A DNA stretch of 64,000 nt from Mytilus trossulus (taxonomy: Eukaryota; Mollusca; Bivalvia; Mytilida; Mytilidae). The stretch covers positions 46,547,878 through 46,611,877 of the forward strand of contig NC_086386.1 of assembly GCF_036588685.1 (NCBI RefSeq). The letters run 5' to 3'. Positions 44,371 through 55,915 of the stretch are shown here, piece after piece. The notes below the pieces were generated by a model, which saw only the letters and a list, made by a program, of their open reading frames with translations, was not told where the DNA came from and searched no databases. Position 1 is the stretch's first letter, and the number at the start of each line of letters is the position of its first letter. A program made the position numbers and the translations under genes.

Positions 44371-45694
44371 TAGCTCACCTGGCCAAAAGGCCAAGTGAGC
44401 TTTTCTCATCACTTGGCGTCCGTCGTCTGTCGTCCGTCGTCTATCGTCCGTCGTCCGTCGTCCGTCGTCGTCGTCGTCCGTCGTTAACTTTTACAAAAAT
44501 CTTCTCCTCTGAAACTACTGGGCCAAATTTAACCAAACTGGCCACAATCATCATTGGGGTATCTAGTTAAAAAAAAAGTGGCGTGACCCGGCCAACCAAC
44601 CAAGATGGCCGACATGGCTAAAAATAGAACATAGGGGTAAAATGCAGTTTTTGGCTTATAACTCAAAAAACAAAGCATTTAGAGCAAATCTAACATGGGA
44701 GTAAAATTGTGTATCAGGTCAAGATCTACCTGCCCTGAAATTTTCAGATGAATCCGACAACCCATTGTTGGGTTGCTGCCCCTGAGTTGATAATTAATGG
44801 AAAATTTTGCTGTTTTTGGTTATTATCTTGAATATTATTATTGATAGAGATAAACTGTAAACAGCAATAATGTTCAGCAAAGTAAGATTTACAAATAAGT
44901 CAACATGACCAAAATGGTCAGTTGACCCCTTTAGGAGTTATTGCCCCTTATAGTCATTTTTTAACCATTTTTCGTAAATCTTTGTAGTCTTTTACAAAAA
45001 TCTTCTTCTCTGCAACTAAAAGGCCAAATTATTCCAAACTTGGCAACATTAATATTTGGGGTATCTAGTTTTAAAAATGTGTGGCGTGACCCAGTCAACC
45101 AATCAAGATGGCCGCCATGGCTAAAAATAGAACATAGGGGTAAAATGCAGTCTTTGGCTTATAACTCAAAAACCAAAGCATTTATAGCAATCTGACCTGG
45201 GGTAAAATTGTGTATGAGGTCAAGATATATCTGCCCTGAAATTTTCAGATATATCCGACCACTCGTTGTTGGGCTGCTGTCCCTGAATTGATAATTGATG
45301 GGAAATTTTGTTGTTTTTGGTTATTATCTTGAATATTATTATAGATACAGATAAACTGTTAACAGCAATAATGTACAGCAAAGTAAGACATGAAAATAAG
45401 TCAACATGACCAAAATGATCAATTGACCCCCTATGGAGTTATTGTCCTTTATAGCCAATTTTTAACAATTTTCATAAAATTTGTAATTTTTTTTCTAACA
45501 TTTTCCACTGAAACTACTGGGCCAAGTTCATTATAGATAGAAATAATTGTAAGCAGCAAGAATGTTCAGTAAAGTAAGATGTACAAACACATCACCATCA
45601 CCAAAACACATTTTCTATCATGAATCCATCTGCGTCCTTTAATTAATATTCACATAGACCAAGGTGAGCGACACAGGCTCTTTAGAGCCTCTAG
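44371..45694 (+). mobile_element. Helentron/HINE-like element 3, both ends intact
   Basis: The 5' end TAGCTCACCTGGCC(AAAA)GGCCAAGTGAGC is a 12-bp hairpin with one mismatch. It is followed by a CGTCGTC/CGTCCGTC microsatellite. Internal units start at 44501 and 45002, with a degenerate third at about 45510. The 3' end is AAGGTGAGCGACACAGGCTCTTTAGAGCC then TCTAG/T: a GGCTCT/AGAGCC hairpin directly before CTAG. AGCTCACCT and AGGTGAGC(G) form an asymmetric inverted pair. There is no ORF. It is the best copy for defining the family. Confidence 0.7.
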
Positions 45695-45734
45695 TTTATG
45701 GTAATATTCTTTACAAAGCACAAATTTGTCCGTA

Positions 45735-46510
45735 TTCACCTTAAAAGCTAACAAAAACCTTTAAACAGACTTATTAAGAAGGGATATTGTTACGATACTG
45801 TTGTCAGCTTATGAAAGATTGCATAGTTTGACTTTAATATTGATTCCCTTATTTGGTCTTTGCATCGGAATTAAACACACTTATTCTAAAACAAGTTGTA
45901 GGCATGTCACGGGTTATGTTCTTCTCATATATTTTAGGATGGAATGATACTAAACCCTTAACGGGAGGGATTGTGCTTTTAAAATATTCGTATGATAAAG
46001 ACATAATATTTCAATCAGTATAATTGAGGGTTGGAGCTGGCATGTCTGTAATTGTTTGTAGTCTTTTGTTGATTTATGTATTATTGTCATTTCATTCAGT
46101 TTCTTTTGTTACCTATTCTGACATCGGACTCGGATACCTCTTAAACTGGTTTTTTACCGTTCGTATTGGTGTGTGTTTTTTTTCTATATATATAAGTATA
46201 GGAGGAGGGTTGAAATTCCAAAATACATGTTAACCTGTCGCATTCTTTAGGCTGTCTCAAGGTATAGGGAGTGTCTGGGTTTTGTTAGTCTTGTATATTT
46301 TTTTGATTTTAGTTTCTTGTGTATAATTTGTAGTTGATAATGTCCATTTCCTCTGGACTAGTAAACATATTTGTTTAGGGGCCAGCTGAATGACTCCTCC
46401 GGAACCGGGAGTTTCTCGCTGCATTGACGACCCATTGGCAGCCTTCGGCTGTTGTTTTCTCCATGGTCTCTTTGACACATTCTCCATTTCCATTCTCAAT
46501 TTTATTTGTC
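45735..46510 (+). repeat. Long dispersed mussel repeat, forward
   Basis: GATATTGTTACGATACTGTTGTCAG, GGTCTTTGCATCGGAAT, GGGTTATGTTCTTCTCATAT, GACATCGGACTCGG, and finally CTCGCTGCATTGACGACCCATTGGCAGCC and TGACACATTCTCCATTTCCATTCTCAATTTTATTTG. It is the reverse complement family of 38126-39235. A GATGATACTTTGTCGTTGTAT triplet repeat follows at 46516-46570. Confidence 0.65.
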
Positions 46511-46953
46511 ACTACATGATGATACTTTGTCGTTGTATGATGATACTTTGTCGTTGTATGATGATATTTCTCTATGTAAATATACTGTTCATTTTGCTGA
46601 TATATTTTCAACAACAAACATTCAATATGTGTAAATTATCAAAGAAACTTAATTTTGGGTTTACCATTATATAGAATAGGTACATTACCTTATCTTAAAC
46701 GTCATCTAATGAGATGCGTTGTTGATAGCTTTTCTTACTCTGATCACCCGGATGTTGCGTAAATATATATATAAACATTGATGTTTACAACGAATAGCAC
46801 AGTGATGCAAATAAATATACCGGAAGCGTAATTGATTTATCAAGAAACAGTAAAATCCCAAGTGGCAAATGTTTGCCTTAAACGTTTATTCATTGACCAG
46901 ATGTAATCAAAAAGAAATCATAAGTACTGTTTTTAATTTTTTTAAATTCAGAT

Positions 46954-48191
46954 CAGAGATGGGTCCGATTACTTACAATGTAATTGATTAAATTGCAATT
47001 ACTTTGTCATTTGTACGATTAAATTACATTAATGATTACATCATTTCTGAAACTGTCTGATTAAATTAATGATTACATTGGGAAAGTAATCATGATAACA
47101 TCTGATTACAATGAATTAAGAAAAAAACCCATTGTGAATGAATAAACGTTTAATATAACTATAGCATTTTTGTTGACCTGTATTATAAAATGATAACTTC
47201 AAACTTCATCTATTTGATTAACTACAAAAGTTTACTACATATATACATGAACATTGTGTGACTGGTTATGGCCCATTACACTTTATCTCATTGATCTCTG
47301 AATTATTTTGACTTCAATTTAATATAGCTTAAAAAAGGCTGCTGTTTGTCTTCTAACCTCTTAAAGACTTTACATGTATTTCAAGATGCAGTTTATGGAA
47401 GTTGAAATATGGATGAAATAAAATTACCAGTTAAAAAATATGTAAAATTTTAATAAAACTGTTTATTCAAATTGTAAACAAAATTCAAGTACTAAAAATC
47501 ATTGCAATTTACATTTCCAGTCCTAACACATACCAAAATTTGCTTATTTTTAACTAGATATGTGTCTAACTTTTAATTAAGTTTTAATTTAGTTTGTGCT
47601 AATTAGATAAATTTCCACATGTCTGATGAATCTTTTATCAAATATATTGTCCAACAACTAAACTTATTGCAATAAAAACAAACCTTGATTGGTTTCCTAC
47701 CTGTCAATTCAAAGTTGACTGAAATCACAATATTAACAAAAGATTATAATTCAGGTTTAAAGAAAATTATTACTTGAATTTAACAGTTATTATCAAATAT
47801 ATATATTTAAAACTTTAAATTTTGAATAAATGTATAATATCACTTAATAAGGCCAGAGTACTATATGTCTATTCTTAAGCTTATAGTGACTTTTCAATAC
47901 TGTAAGAGTTTATTTTTCACTGAAGAAAACCAATTTTAACATGTTGAATATTTTTTATATAATAATAACAAAACGGTTAATTTAAGGCCATATCAAAGTC
48001 TAAGATTTTTTATTGTTATCAGAATGTAATCAAAAACTAATGATGATTACAGGGTATTTTGAAAAGTAATTGATTAAATTAAATTACATGTAATCAGTTT
48101 TTTTGGCTGATTAATGATTACAATGATTACTTGAAAAATTGTAATCAATTACAGCTGATTAACAATTACAATTACAATTACCCAAAGTATG
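46954..48191. mobile_element. hAT-like non-autonomous transposon with 8-bp target duplication
   Basis: ATTCAGAT flanks both ends (46946-46953 and 48192-48199). The left terminus CAGAGATGGGTCC and the right terminus (reverse complement CATACTTTGGGT) are imperfect hAT-type terminal repeats. Both subterminal regions are packed with TGTAATTGATTACA-type words (46970-47110 and 48000-48180). The 1238-bp interior has no transposase ORF. Confidence 0.7.
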
Positions 48192-48198
48192 ATTCAGA

Positions 48199-48525
48199 TG
48201 CAATTAGAAGTAATCGGACTGATGTGGTGTAAAGTTTTTGTTCGGTCTGAAAGTTTCTTTGTAAAGTGTTCTGGGATAAGTTGGTCAAGGAACTTGTTAA
48301 ATTCCACCAAACTCGTTTTTACAGGATACTATAATTTATCATTCCTCCGATTGTCCGCTCAACTTGAATACGGTGTTTGGTAATGTCCGTGGTGCCTACT
48401 TCGTCTTGTGGTGTATATTTATCTTTTAAGCTTAGGAAAGATTGTATCAACAGCTTTGCTCCTCTTGGCAGTAGGTCATAAATTTTCAAATCATCTGTCA
48501 TTCATTATCTCATTACCATTCTTTA
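48199..48525 (-). pseudogene. PIF/Harbinger-type transposase 3' remnant
   Basis: On the minus strand LLPRGAKLLIQSFL, then EVGTTDITKHRIQVERTIGGMINYSIL in two pieces, fits the end of DDE_Tnp_4-type transposases: a P.G..L.IP.FL block, then a T..IA..RIHVERAIGR.K...IL block. After ILxx a frame change continues as EFNKFLDQLIPEHFTKK. Upstream parts of the transposase are missing. The hAT-like element is inserted at its 3' edge. Confidence 0.6.
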
Positions 48526-49682
48526 ATGAATTTCAAAATCCTGATTTTTTTAACAATGTCCTTACCAGAAAGCATAAAAAATCTATTAGTTGTCCCATTA
48601 AGTGCAATACCAACTAGAAACTTGTGAGTAGTATGTTCCTTATAGGACTAATAGCAGTTCCCTTTTTTATCAAAGTTTTTAGGCTGTTAAATAAATACCG
48701 GTACTTCGGTGTAATCAATTATACACCAGATAAATGTTTGCTGCATATATAAGTGTCTTTTTTTTTTTAACTCTGTTAGTTGTAAAACTCTCTATTCTTC
48801 ATGCATTATAACGTATTGTTAATTTTGTAAATCCCTCCATTGGTTTTGGAAATCTTAATTAACAACGTGAATCAATATTTCAAGTACCATAACATCAATG
48901 TTTTGTTGCATCTTTCGTCGCAAAATCAATAATTAAGGTTTTAATATCAACAGTTTTTTATGGAATTTTTATGTAACCCTTTATCCGCTTATTATTTAAT
49001 ATTTGGAATAATTTTCTTCTTATTTCCCACACAAAAAATGAATAAACGTTATGTTCGAACGTACGTTTCAAGAAATAAAAACATCTTTGATTTAAGAGAT
49101 ACATATATATATATATTTAAACCATCCTGGATCTTTTAGGACATATTTGATTTTTTTGATTTTTTTGTTTGAGGACTGCCCTCAATGCAGTTATTACATC
49201 TCAACTGTCACATCCTTTGGAAATCTAGAGTTGTGCCATTTCACATTGTAAATAACTATTTTTATTTTTGGCATATTTCTGTAGTCTGCGGTGTGTTTGG
49301 AAATTTTAAAATTGTTCCAGCGTTCGCTTAAATTGTATAAATCAAGATTTTGATAGAGTCTCAATTTGAATTGACATGATTCATTTGACATCGTGCTATT
49401 ATTGAAGAAGGATATCTGTTATCCGAAATATCTAATATTTGTATATTTTATGGTTATTTTATGGTGATGTTGTACCCTTTTTGACTTGTTATATATTATA
49501 TTTTGTAGTGTACAGAATCATATTACATGATCCATCGCCCTGTAAGATTGATCGTTGACTATTTATTCAGTCATTTTATGTATATATATATATATATATA
49601 CTGTTTTATGAATTTTTATGAATAGAAATTTTAGTTAATTTAATAAATGTTATGAAAGGCTAATCAACACAATGGATGAATA
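48526..49682. other. Spacer
   Basis: AT-rich, with a (TA)n run at 49577-49600. No gene or named repeat. Confidence 0.3.
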
Positions 49683-49890
49683 AAGGGTTAAACATGTTTA
49701 TAAGATCTCAACCCTCCTCCTATACCTCTAGCCAATGAATAAAAGTAAACGCATAACAATACGCATATTAAAACTCAGTTCAAGAGAAGTCCGAGTACAA
49801 TATCAAAAGATGTAACAAAAGAACATAAACAAAATGACAATAATACATAAATAACAACAGACTACTAGCGTTAACTGACATGCTAATGAA
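49683..49890 (-). repeat. Fragment of the long dispersed repeat
   Basis: GGGTTAAACATGTTTATAAGATCTCAACCCTCCTCC and AAACTCAGTTCAAGAGAAGTCCGAG match 38430-38600 in the same orientation. Confidence 0.65.
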
Positions 49891-50112
49891 TATATTTTCT
49901 ATATTTCTATATATCATTTCATTTGGCTATCTGATGCCTTGTTAACGGTCTATAATATTTGGCGATGCTCATTTATTTATTATGTAATGGTGTTTCACGC
50001 AATCATGTTAATTGCAACTGTTTTAACATCCTGGTATCTTCCAAGTCGACATTTTAGAATGTCTAGCACCACTAAGGCAGGTCTCAATCGACTTACCATT
50101 ACAATCATAGAT
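49890..50112 (+). repeat. Copy 1 of a 220-bp duplicated segment
   Basis: TATTTCTATATATCATTTCATTTGGCTATCTGATGCC through GTCAATCGACTTACCATTACAATCATAGATAAAA matches 56735-56970 with few differences, in direct orientation 6.8 kb apart. The match stops at TGTTTGGTC, after which this copy runs into GACC/GATC-rich DNA. Confidence 0.75.
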
Positions 50113-50559
50113 AAAAATAATGTTTGGTCAGATCAACTTGATGATCCCGATTGACAAAATTTCCCCGACCAAGCTCAACCAAATTCGTGATCGGGCCTGT
50201 TAACGACTTCTACCAGACCGCCATCCGACTGTACACGAACTGAAATCGACCATTCACGACTCCTTAATGGCTTCATCACGACTCCATCCCGACAACAAAG
50301 TGAATACTTATTCGACCTGATCGTAAATGGGTCGTAGGGATAATCGGGAATTGGTCGGGTATTCACATTTTTAGTATAAAAGCATCCAATTTTTTTATTC
50401 CCTGTCGCTTTGAAGTAGGCATTAAGTGTTACCCTTGTCCGTCCGTATGCACGTTCGTCCCAACATGACCCATTATAATGTAATATATGATAGCTGAGGC
50501 AGTATTGGTGTCCCAGGGACACATTCTCCGTTTATCTGGTTATATTCAGTAGACTATAT

Positions 50560-50650
50560 AGTTATCAAAAGTACCAGGATAATAATTTAGTACGCAAGAC
50601 GCGCGTTTCGTCTACATAAGACTTATCAGTGACGCTCATATCGAAATATT
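50560..50650 (-). repeat. Partial hammerhead-bearing repeat unit, reverse
   Basis: It contains the block at 50590-50640 and the following CAGGATAATAATTTAGTACGC on the plus strand. The rest of the unit is not recognisable. Confidence 0.55.
50590..50640 (-). ncRNA. Hammerhead motif with one core substitution
   Basis: Minus strand: GCGTCA-CTGATAA-GTCT(TATGT)AGAC-GAAA-CGCGCGTC-TTGCGTA. Stem II is perfect, GAAA, GUC and the palindromic stem III are intact, and stem I has one mismatch. The core G of CUGAUGA is A, which is expected to abolish cleavage. Confidence 0.65.
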
Positions 50651-51071
50651 TATAAAGGTGCGAGTAAAATCATACATTTGAAATATCTACATAGAAATGA
50701 AGCCGTTGGATTTGTGGGCAAGGTGGTAAGAGAACAGAGAGACAGGTTAATAGCGGTGACATAGAGTGCATAGAAGACGAAGAAGATGGTGTAGACCTCA
50801 ACAGGCGCCGAAAAATCTAGGTGAGGCAGTGGCTGACACGAAGTGGGCAGTTTGGGAAATTTGCACTAACTCAATAAAAAGGAACATACTGCTTATAAAA
50901 ACTTTCTCATAGTGGACACTGATATGTTATGGTAGTTTTATTGCTCTTTTTTGAAATAAAACTAAAAAATGGATTAGTACTTGTGTAAGAAAACAATATA
51001 CATAAAATTTACCTTTCCTGTTTTATTGCTTTCTAACAAATAAAGCGTTCTGTTTGTCAAATATATGTGAA

Positions 51072-52300
51072 TACATAGAATCATATTCAAAACAGTGTGG
51101 TCCTGGCCATTGATTGACGACCTAAATTATCCCATTTACTGGGACAGATTATGTGAACGTTTGTCGGTAACAATCACTGCTCACTATGTACAGATCTGTA
51201 CTTGTTAAAGACACTGAATCTGTAGGGTCACCAAAGGTTCTCAACACCTAAATAAAGCAATTTCGAAAAACGAATCCGGAATAATACGATGTGTTGATTT
51301 ATATCAATAATATAAATCAAAACATAAAGGTTATTCCTAAATAATTCTTATATCATTTGCATATCTATAAATACTTGAATTGGATTGGTAAAGTAGAGTT
51401 TTTCTCTTGGTTTACACTTCGATAAACCATGTTTCCGAAACTACTTTTGTGATCTATTCATGCGCGATACACACTCTTGCAGGGATTTTCAGCAAGTTGA
51501 GATTATAAAACAATTGCATAACAGTTGTTTCTATTCTAATGCATATATAACTCAAACAAAAAAGAAATAAAATAACTGCACTGCAGCTTCAAAAATGTAT
51601 AAAAATAAAATTCAAATAAAATTCCGGGAAATTTCACGAATGATTTGGCGAATTTACGTCATGGAAAAACACGACGTCATACGATTGAAAACTTGCAGAC
51701 CGAAGATTATTTCGTTACTTGTACGCTTCAAATTCGGAAAGTATCTAATTAAAATGAAGTTTTGAGGTAGGAGCTAGTTCAGTTTAGATTCTGTTGCATT
51801 TATCGAACATTTAAGTTTTTTAGAAAGTCAGGATGGCGGCGTCCTCCATAGTTACGACATGTCATTGTGCTTCTGATGGTACATATAGTAGCCATGAAAG
51901 TAATAATGTAAATATATAATCGCGTATGTTTGGCTAAAGAATTATAAGGATTAAACACATTTTTTCTAGAGGTTATTGATGTGTAAACCGAGTCTCTAAC
52001 TCACAAACTTGACATAAAAGTCCTTCGGACTTTTATTCAGTTTGTGAGTTAACCGCCCCGGTTTACACATCAATAACCTCTAGAAAAAATGTGTTTAATC
52101 CTATAATATTTTTTAGAATTATTTTATTATTAAAGCCGTTAAGAACCTTTGGTAACCTCACAGTTTAAATTCTGTAATAAGTAAGAAGTGAACAATGGTC
52201 GATACAGACAAACGTTCACCTAATCTGTCCCAGTCAATGGAATAATTGAGGTCGTCAATCAATTGCCAGGACCACACTGTTTTGAATATGATTCTATGTA
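51072..52300. mobile_element. Fold-back element with arms of about 180 bp
   Basis: TACATAGAATCATATTCAAAACAGTGTGGTCCTGGC at 51072 is answered by its reverse complement ending at 52300. The inverted match continues through GATTGACGACCT, CTGGGACAGATTA.GTGAACGTTTGTC and ACCAAAGGTTCT.AAC (to about 51245, and from 52143). The interior is 0.9 kb and contains a second palindrome (51941-52107). No ORF is present. The right end abuts the decayed L1-like ORF2, so insertion into that LINE is possible but the left junction is not recognisable. Confidence 0.7.
51941..52107. repeat. Perfect-type hairpin of about 80-bp arms with a TTCG loop
   Basis: ATTATAAGGATTAAACACATTTTTTCTAGAGGTTATTGATGTGTAAACC is mirrored by the right arm, with a small mismatched section (GAGTCTCT against GGGCGG). 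The centre is AAAAGTCC(TTCG)GACTTTT, a C(UUCG)G tetraloop if transcribed. It is nested inside the fold-back element. Confidence 0.8.
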
Positions 52301-54600
52301 ATCAGTATTTTTCATTGGGCATTGTACAGAGGAATGTGAAAAACTAAATTGGGAAAATAAGATTGAAAAGATGCATAAATTATTTTCTTGGCAAAAAAGA
52401 AATCTTACTATTTTTGGGAAAATTTTGATAATTAAAACAATAATTGTGCCCATTTTTACTTTTGTGGGATCTGCTTGGAAAGTTCCACAGAAATCTTTAA
52501 AAGAAATAGAAAAAAGTTTGTTTAAATTTGATTAGGATAAAAAAAACAACAGATAAAGTAAAAAAGAAATTCAATTAATGGTCCATATGTAAAAGGTGTT
52601 TAAATATGATAGATATCAGAAGTTATTTCACTGCTTTAAAAGCTAAGAAGGTAAAAAGACTAGAAAATGATTGTGAAGGATGGTGGATATATATACCTCA
52701 ATACTATTTTATAATTTTGGATCAATCTGGTTAGTATTTCAAACAAACAGTGGGGATGTTCCGGACCATATGAGTATTTGGACCATACGCGTATGGTCAT
52801 GACCATATGGGTATACTCATATGGTCCGACCATACGTGTATGGTCCGACCGTACGCGTATGGTCGGACCATATGAGTATATACTCGTTTGGTTATAAACG
52901 AGTCGGACCATATGAGTATTTGGACCATATAGGTATTTTTTTCAATAATATACATGAGAAAACTTTATAAAATAACAATGATTGCTACATGCAATTGCAT
53001 TATTTACAATTCAAATAACATTAAATAGTGAAGCCAAAGTTAGTTTTCATCGCTAATTGTATTCTTGAATGGATGCGTAGGGTTGCCTTTACATCCACAC
53101 GGTACCATAGCTCCTGGGTCATTCCGATGTGTCTACGGTGAAAAAGCTCTAGATCTCCAATATCGTAGCATGCCTGAAGTACATCATATTACCAGACAAC
53201 TTTAAAAAATAAACTAGTGTCCTTGCCGGTGACGTCATTTATCATTTTTTTTTAAACAAAACACGTAAAAGTATAAAAAAAATTATGAATATTGCATTGC
53301 TAATGCTAATCATATTATGTTTCAAAAGTAAGCAATTTATTAGACTCTTTATCCTGTAGCCTTTTACGTCAGGTTATAGTAAACAGTTGACTTCTTGTGT
53401 AACAGTTCATTAAAATATTTTTGGAAGTTATCTTCCCAGGTCGACATTTTGCCTTGCATTCACTCGTAATAACATATCGGTATTAAATGAAAAATATATC
53501 TGTTTACTATAGTTTTGACTAGTGATTAAATTTACTGTGTGAAACTGCTTATTTTATTTTGTTAATCTTGTTATTATTAACTTTAAATGAAAAAATAACC
53601 TTTGGTAGCGTCTTTTTAATGACCTGAAAACTAGACGGGTTACATAAAGAGGTTAGCATAAATGTACCTGTTAATTACCCCGACCATATGAGTATATACC
53701 CATACGGTCATGACCATACGCGTATGGTCCAAATACTCATATGGTCCGGAACAGGGATATGACAGACGAAAGCATTGAAAACATCCCAGATTTTTATAAA
53801 ACTATTATCAAATGTTGGAAATTAACTGGTGGAGGTCTAACAAAGAAAACCATAAATATTAACAGATATTAGAAAACAAATATTATGGATCAATAAATTT
53901 ATTAAATTTGAAAACTAAGCTATATTTTTAAAATATTTGAATAAAAGCGATCTTATTTATGTAAATGATATCATAGATGAAAAAGGTTGTATTTCTCAAG
54001 ACATCATTTTAAATTAACTACAAAATAAATCAAACTGGATGGCTGAAATTAATTTAGTAAAGAAATCTACACTAAAAGACTGGGCAGCAATTTTAAAATA
54101 GGAAAATTCTATAGATGATGTGTTATATCAAAACTATCTATATAAATTTTTATTCGGATATTTAAAAGAAAATAAACTTAGAATTTTCTAGATAGAAATA
54201 ACTACAACATATTCTACCTACAAAAAAACTTTTATGCAGGTGGAAAATTGTAAAGAATAGTTCTTGTAATTTTTGTACACAAGAAGAAGATTATGATCAC
54301 TTCTTTATACTGTGTCCGTATTTAAAACTTTTTTGGAATAAAATAAATGAAGTTTTAAAGAACAGTAAAATAACTATTAAAATAAAACTAAGACACTTAG
54401 TATTTGGATATAAAACTTCTGAAGAAGAATATTTTGACTTAAACTATTTTTTAACAATTGTGGGGTTTTTAATTTACAAAGCCTACTACATATCTGATCA
54501 AAAGACAAAAAATGTTAATGTTTTCTCAATGTTTTCTCAATGAGTTCAATAGAAGAGTATGTTTGAAAATGAACAGGAATAATAAGCAACTATTTGAAAA
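52301..54600 (+). pseudogene. Decayed L1-like LINE ORF2 3' half, interrupted by a transposon
   Basis: Part 1 (52301-52757) reads TEECEKLNWENKIEKM, then KRNLTIFGKILIIKTIIVP, then several stops. Part 2 (53759-54600) reads ENIPDFYKTIIKCWKLTGGG, and later a C-terminal CNFC...DHFFILCPY finger with FWNKINEVL. These are the post-RT and CxxC...H...C regions of L1/Tx1-type ORF2. There are many stops and frameshifts. A 1-kb element sits between the parts with a duplicated GGGAT. Confidence 0.65.
52758..53753. mobile_element. Inverted-repeat transposon with palindrome-array arms, inside the LINE
   Basis: The ends GTTCCGGACCATATGAGTAT and their reverse complement match for 47 bases without a mismatch, and for about 69 bases with one mismatch and a 2-base indel. 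GGGAT flanks both sides (52753-52757 and 53754-53758). Removing the insert and one GGGAT leaves the LINE reading frame open across the junction. The left arm is a run of palindromes: GACCATACGCGTATGGTC at 52781, a longer one at 52801-52826, then 18-mers at 52828 and 52847. The interior (52936-53680) is AT-rich and non-coding. I cannot name the superfamily. Confidence 0.75.
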
Positions 54601-55915
54601 CATATGAATAGTCATATCAAGTGATTAAGTGATAATATTTAATATATATTGAAATTTGAAATAAATATTTATTTATGTTGTTAAAAAAAAGTATTTTTTA
54701 TAGATATCCAGTTGCTGAATGGTTAAAAATGTTGATTTTTTTTGCTGTATGGCAACATCATGTATGTATTTGCCAAAATATAAAGCAATAAGAGGGCAAA
54801 GATGTAACATATTTCCCCAAAATTTGACTCCAAGTATAATTTCAATCCCTAGAAGTGATACCCTTTTCTAAAACAGTTTACAACTTTACATATATCTATC
54901 AAGAGCTCAAGAGTGCATTTCGTTCTAACCAAAGTTTGGTGAACGTTGTGTGTCGTTTGTTAAAGTTTGTTAAACGTAACAGAAGTAGAAACAAATGCAT
55001 CGTTTGGTTAGAGGGGATTGAAATTTTGAGTAATTTTACACAATGTTTTGAGTTATGACAAGCAAGAACACGTTTAGATAATTGATTTAATGTTCAAGTT
55101 AAAAAGAAATGCATTGAACTAACAAACAACGAACGACAAACTTTAGACGCATTTGCAGTGAGTGTATAGTTGTCAAAGTTTATGCAAACTTGCAAAAGTA
55201 TGTGAGAAATGAATGATCAAAACACGTGCTTGCTGAAAAGTTTGTATCGTTACTGCTTATAAGAAATTCGCACCAAATAAAAAATATTTGTCTTCCGTGT
55301 CATTTTTGTGTGAAATTACGTCAAAAAGATCGAATAAAAAAAGAATTGACTGTACGGTGAACTATAGTTGTATAAGTTCTGTGTCATTTGGTGTTTTGTG
55401 AAGAGCTGTCTTCTTGGCAATTGTACTACATCTTCTTTATTTTATGCTACAAACCTTTCTGGACAAACAGAAAATACGATCAGACAAAACAGAAAATAGC
55501 CCATTAAACAGATATTTCATAAGCTTGATGTTCTTTTAAACCAGCTTTGAAAGATAACTTAGTCATTAGCAGTCTTACAATGAATATTATTGCACAATTA
55601 CTTAAATATTTGAAAAATCAGACAGTGTCAAAATTGCAGGATTTTCTTCCCTTCCAGAACATCTGAAATCATCCCAGGTTTTGTTGAATTACGCGTGCTA
55701 AGTTTTTAGTTTTCTACGTTATGTGGACTGCTGTTTGGCTTCTCGTCGGTTACCGTTTTTTTGCTATGGCTGTATCAGTTTGTTTTCAACCTCTGAAATT
55801 TATCGTTCCTTGACTCTTTTAATACATTACCTCTCCTTGCAAAAGTTAAGACACACACTGTACATAGAGCAATTTTTGTACAGTTAAAAATGATGTTGCC
55901 AATATATTTTTGAGG
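54601..55915. other. Spacer with repeat fragments
   Basis: Bases 55680-55830 are a weak copy of the retroelement 3' repeat (AGTTTTTAGTTTTCTACGTTATG). The frame at 54855-55058 shows no protein features. The rest is AT-rich. Confidence 0.35.

Noticed and set aside
46024-46617. Several short frames with hydrophobic or repeated YHHTTTK peptides
   Set aside because: They lie in the long dispersed repeat and an adjacent GATGATACTTTG triplet repeat that has other, frame-broken copies.
52660-52911. 83-codon minus-strand frame with repeated YGP/RVWS words
   Set aside because: It is the translation of the palindrome array in the transposon arm.
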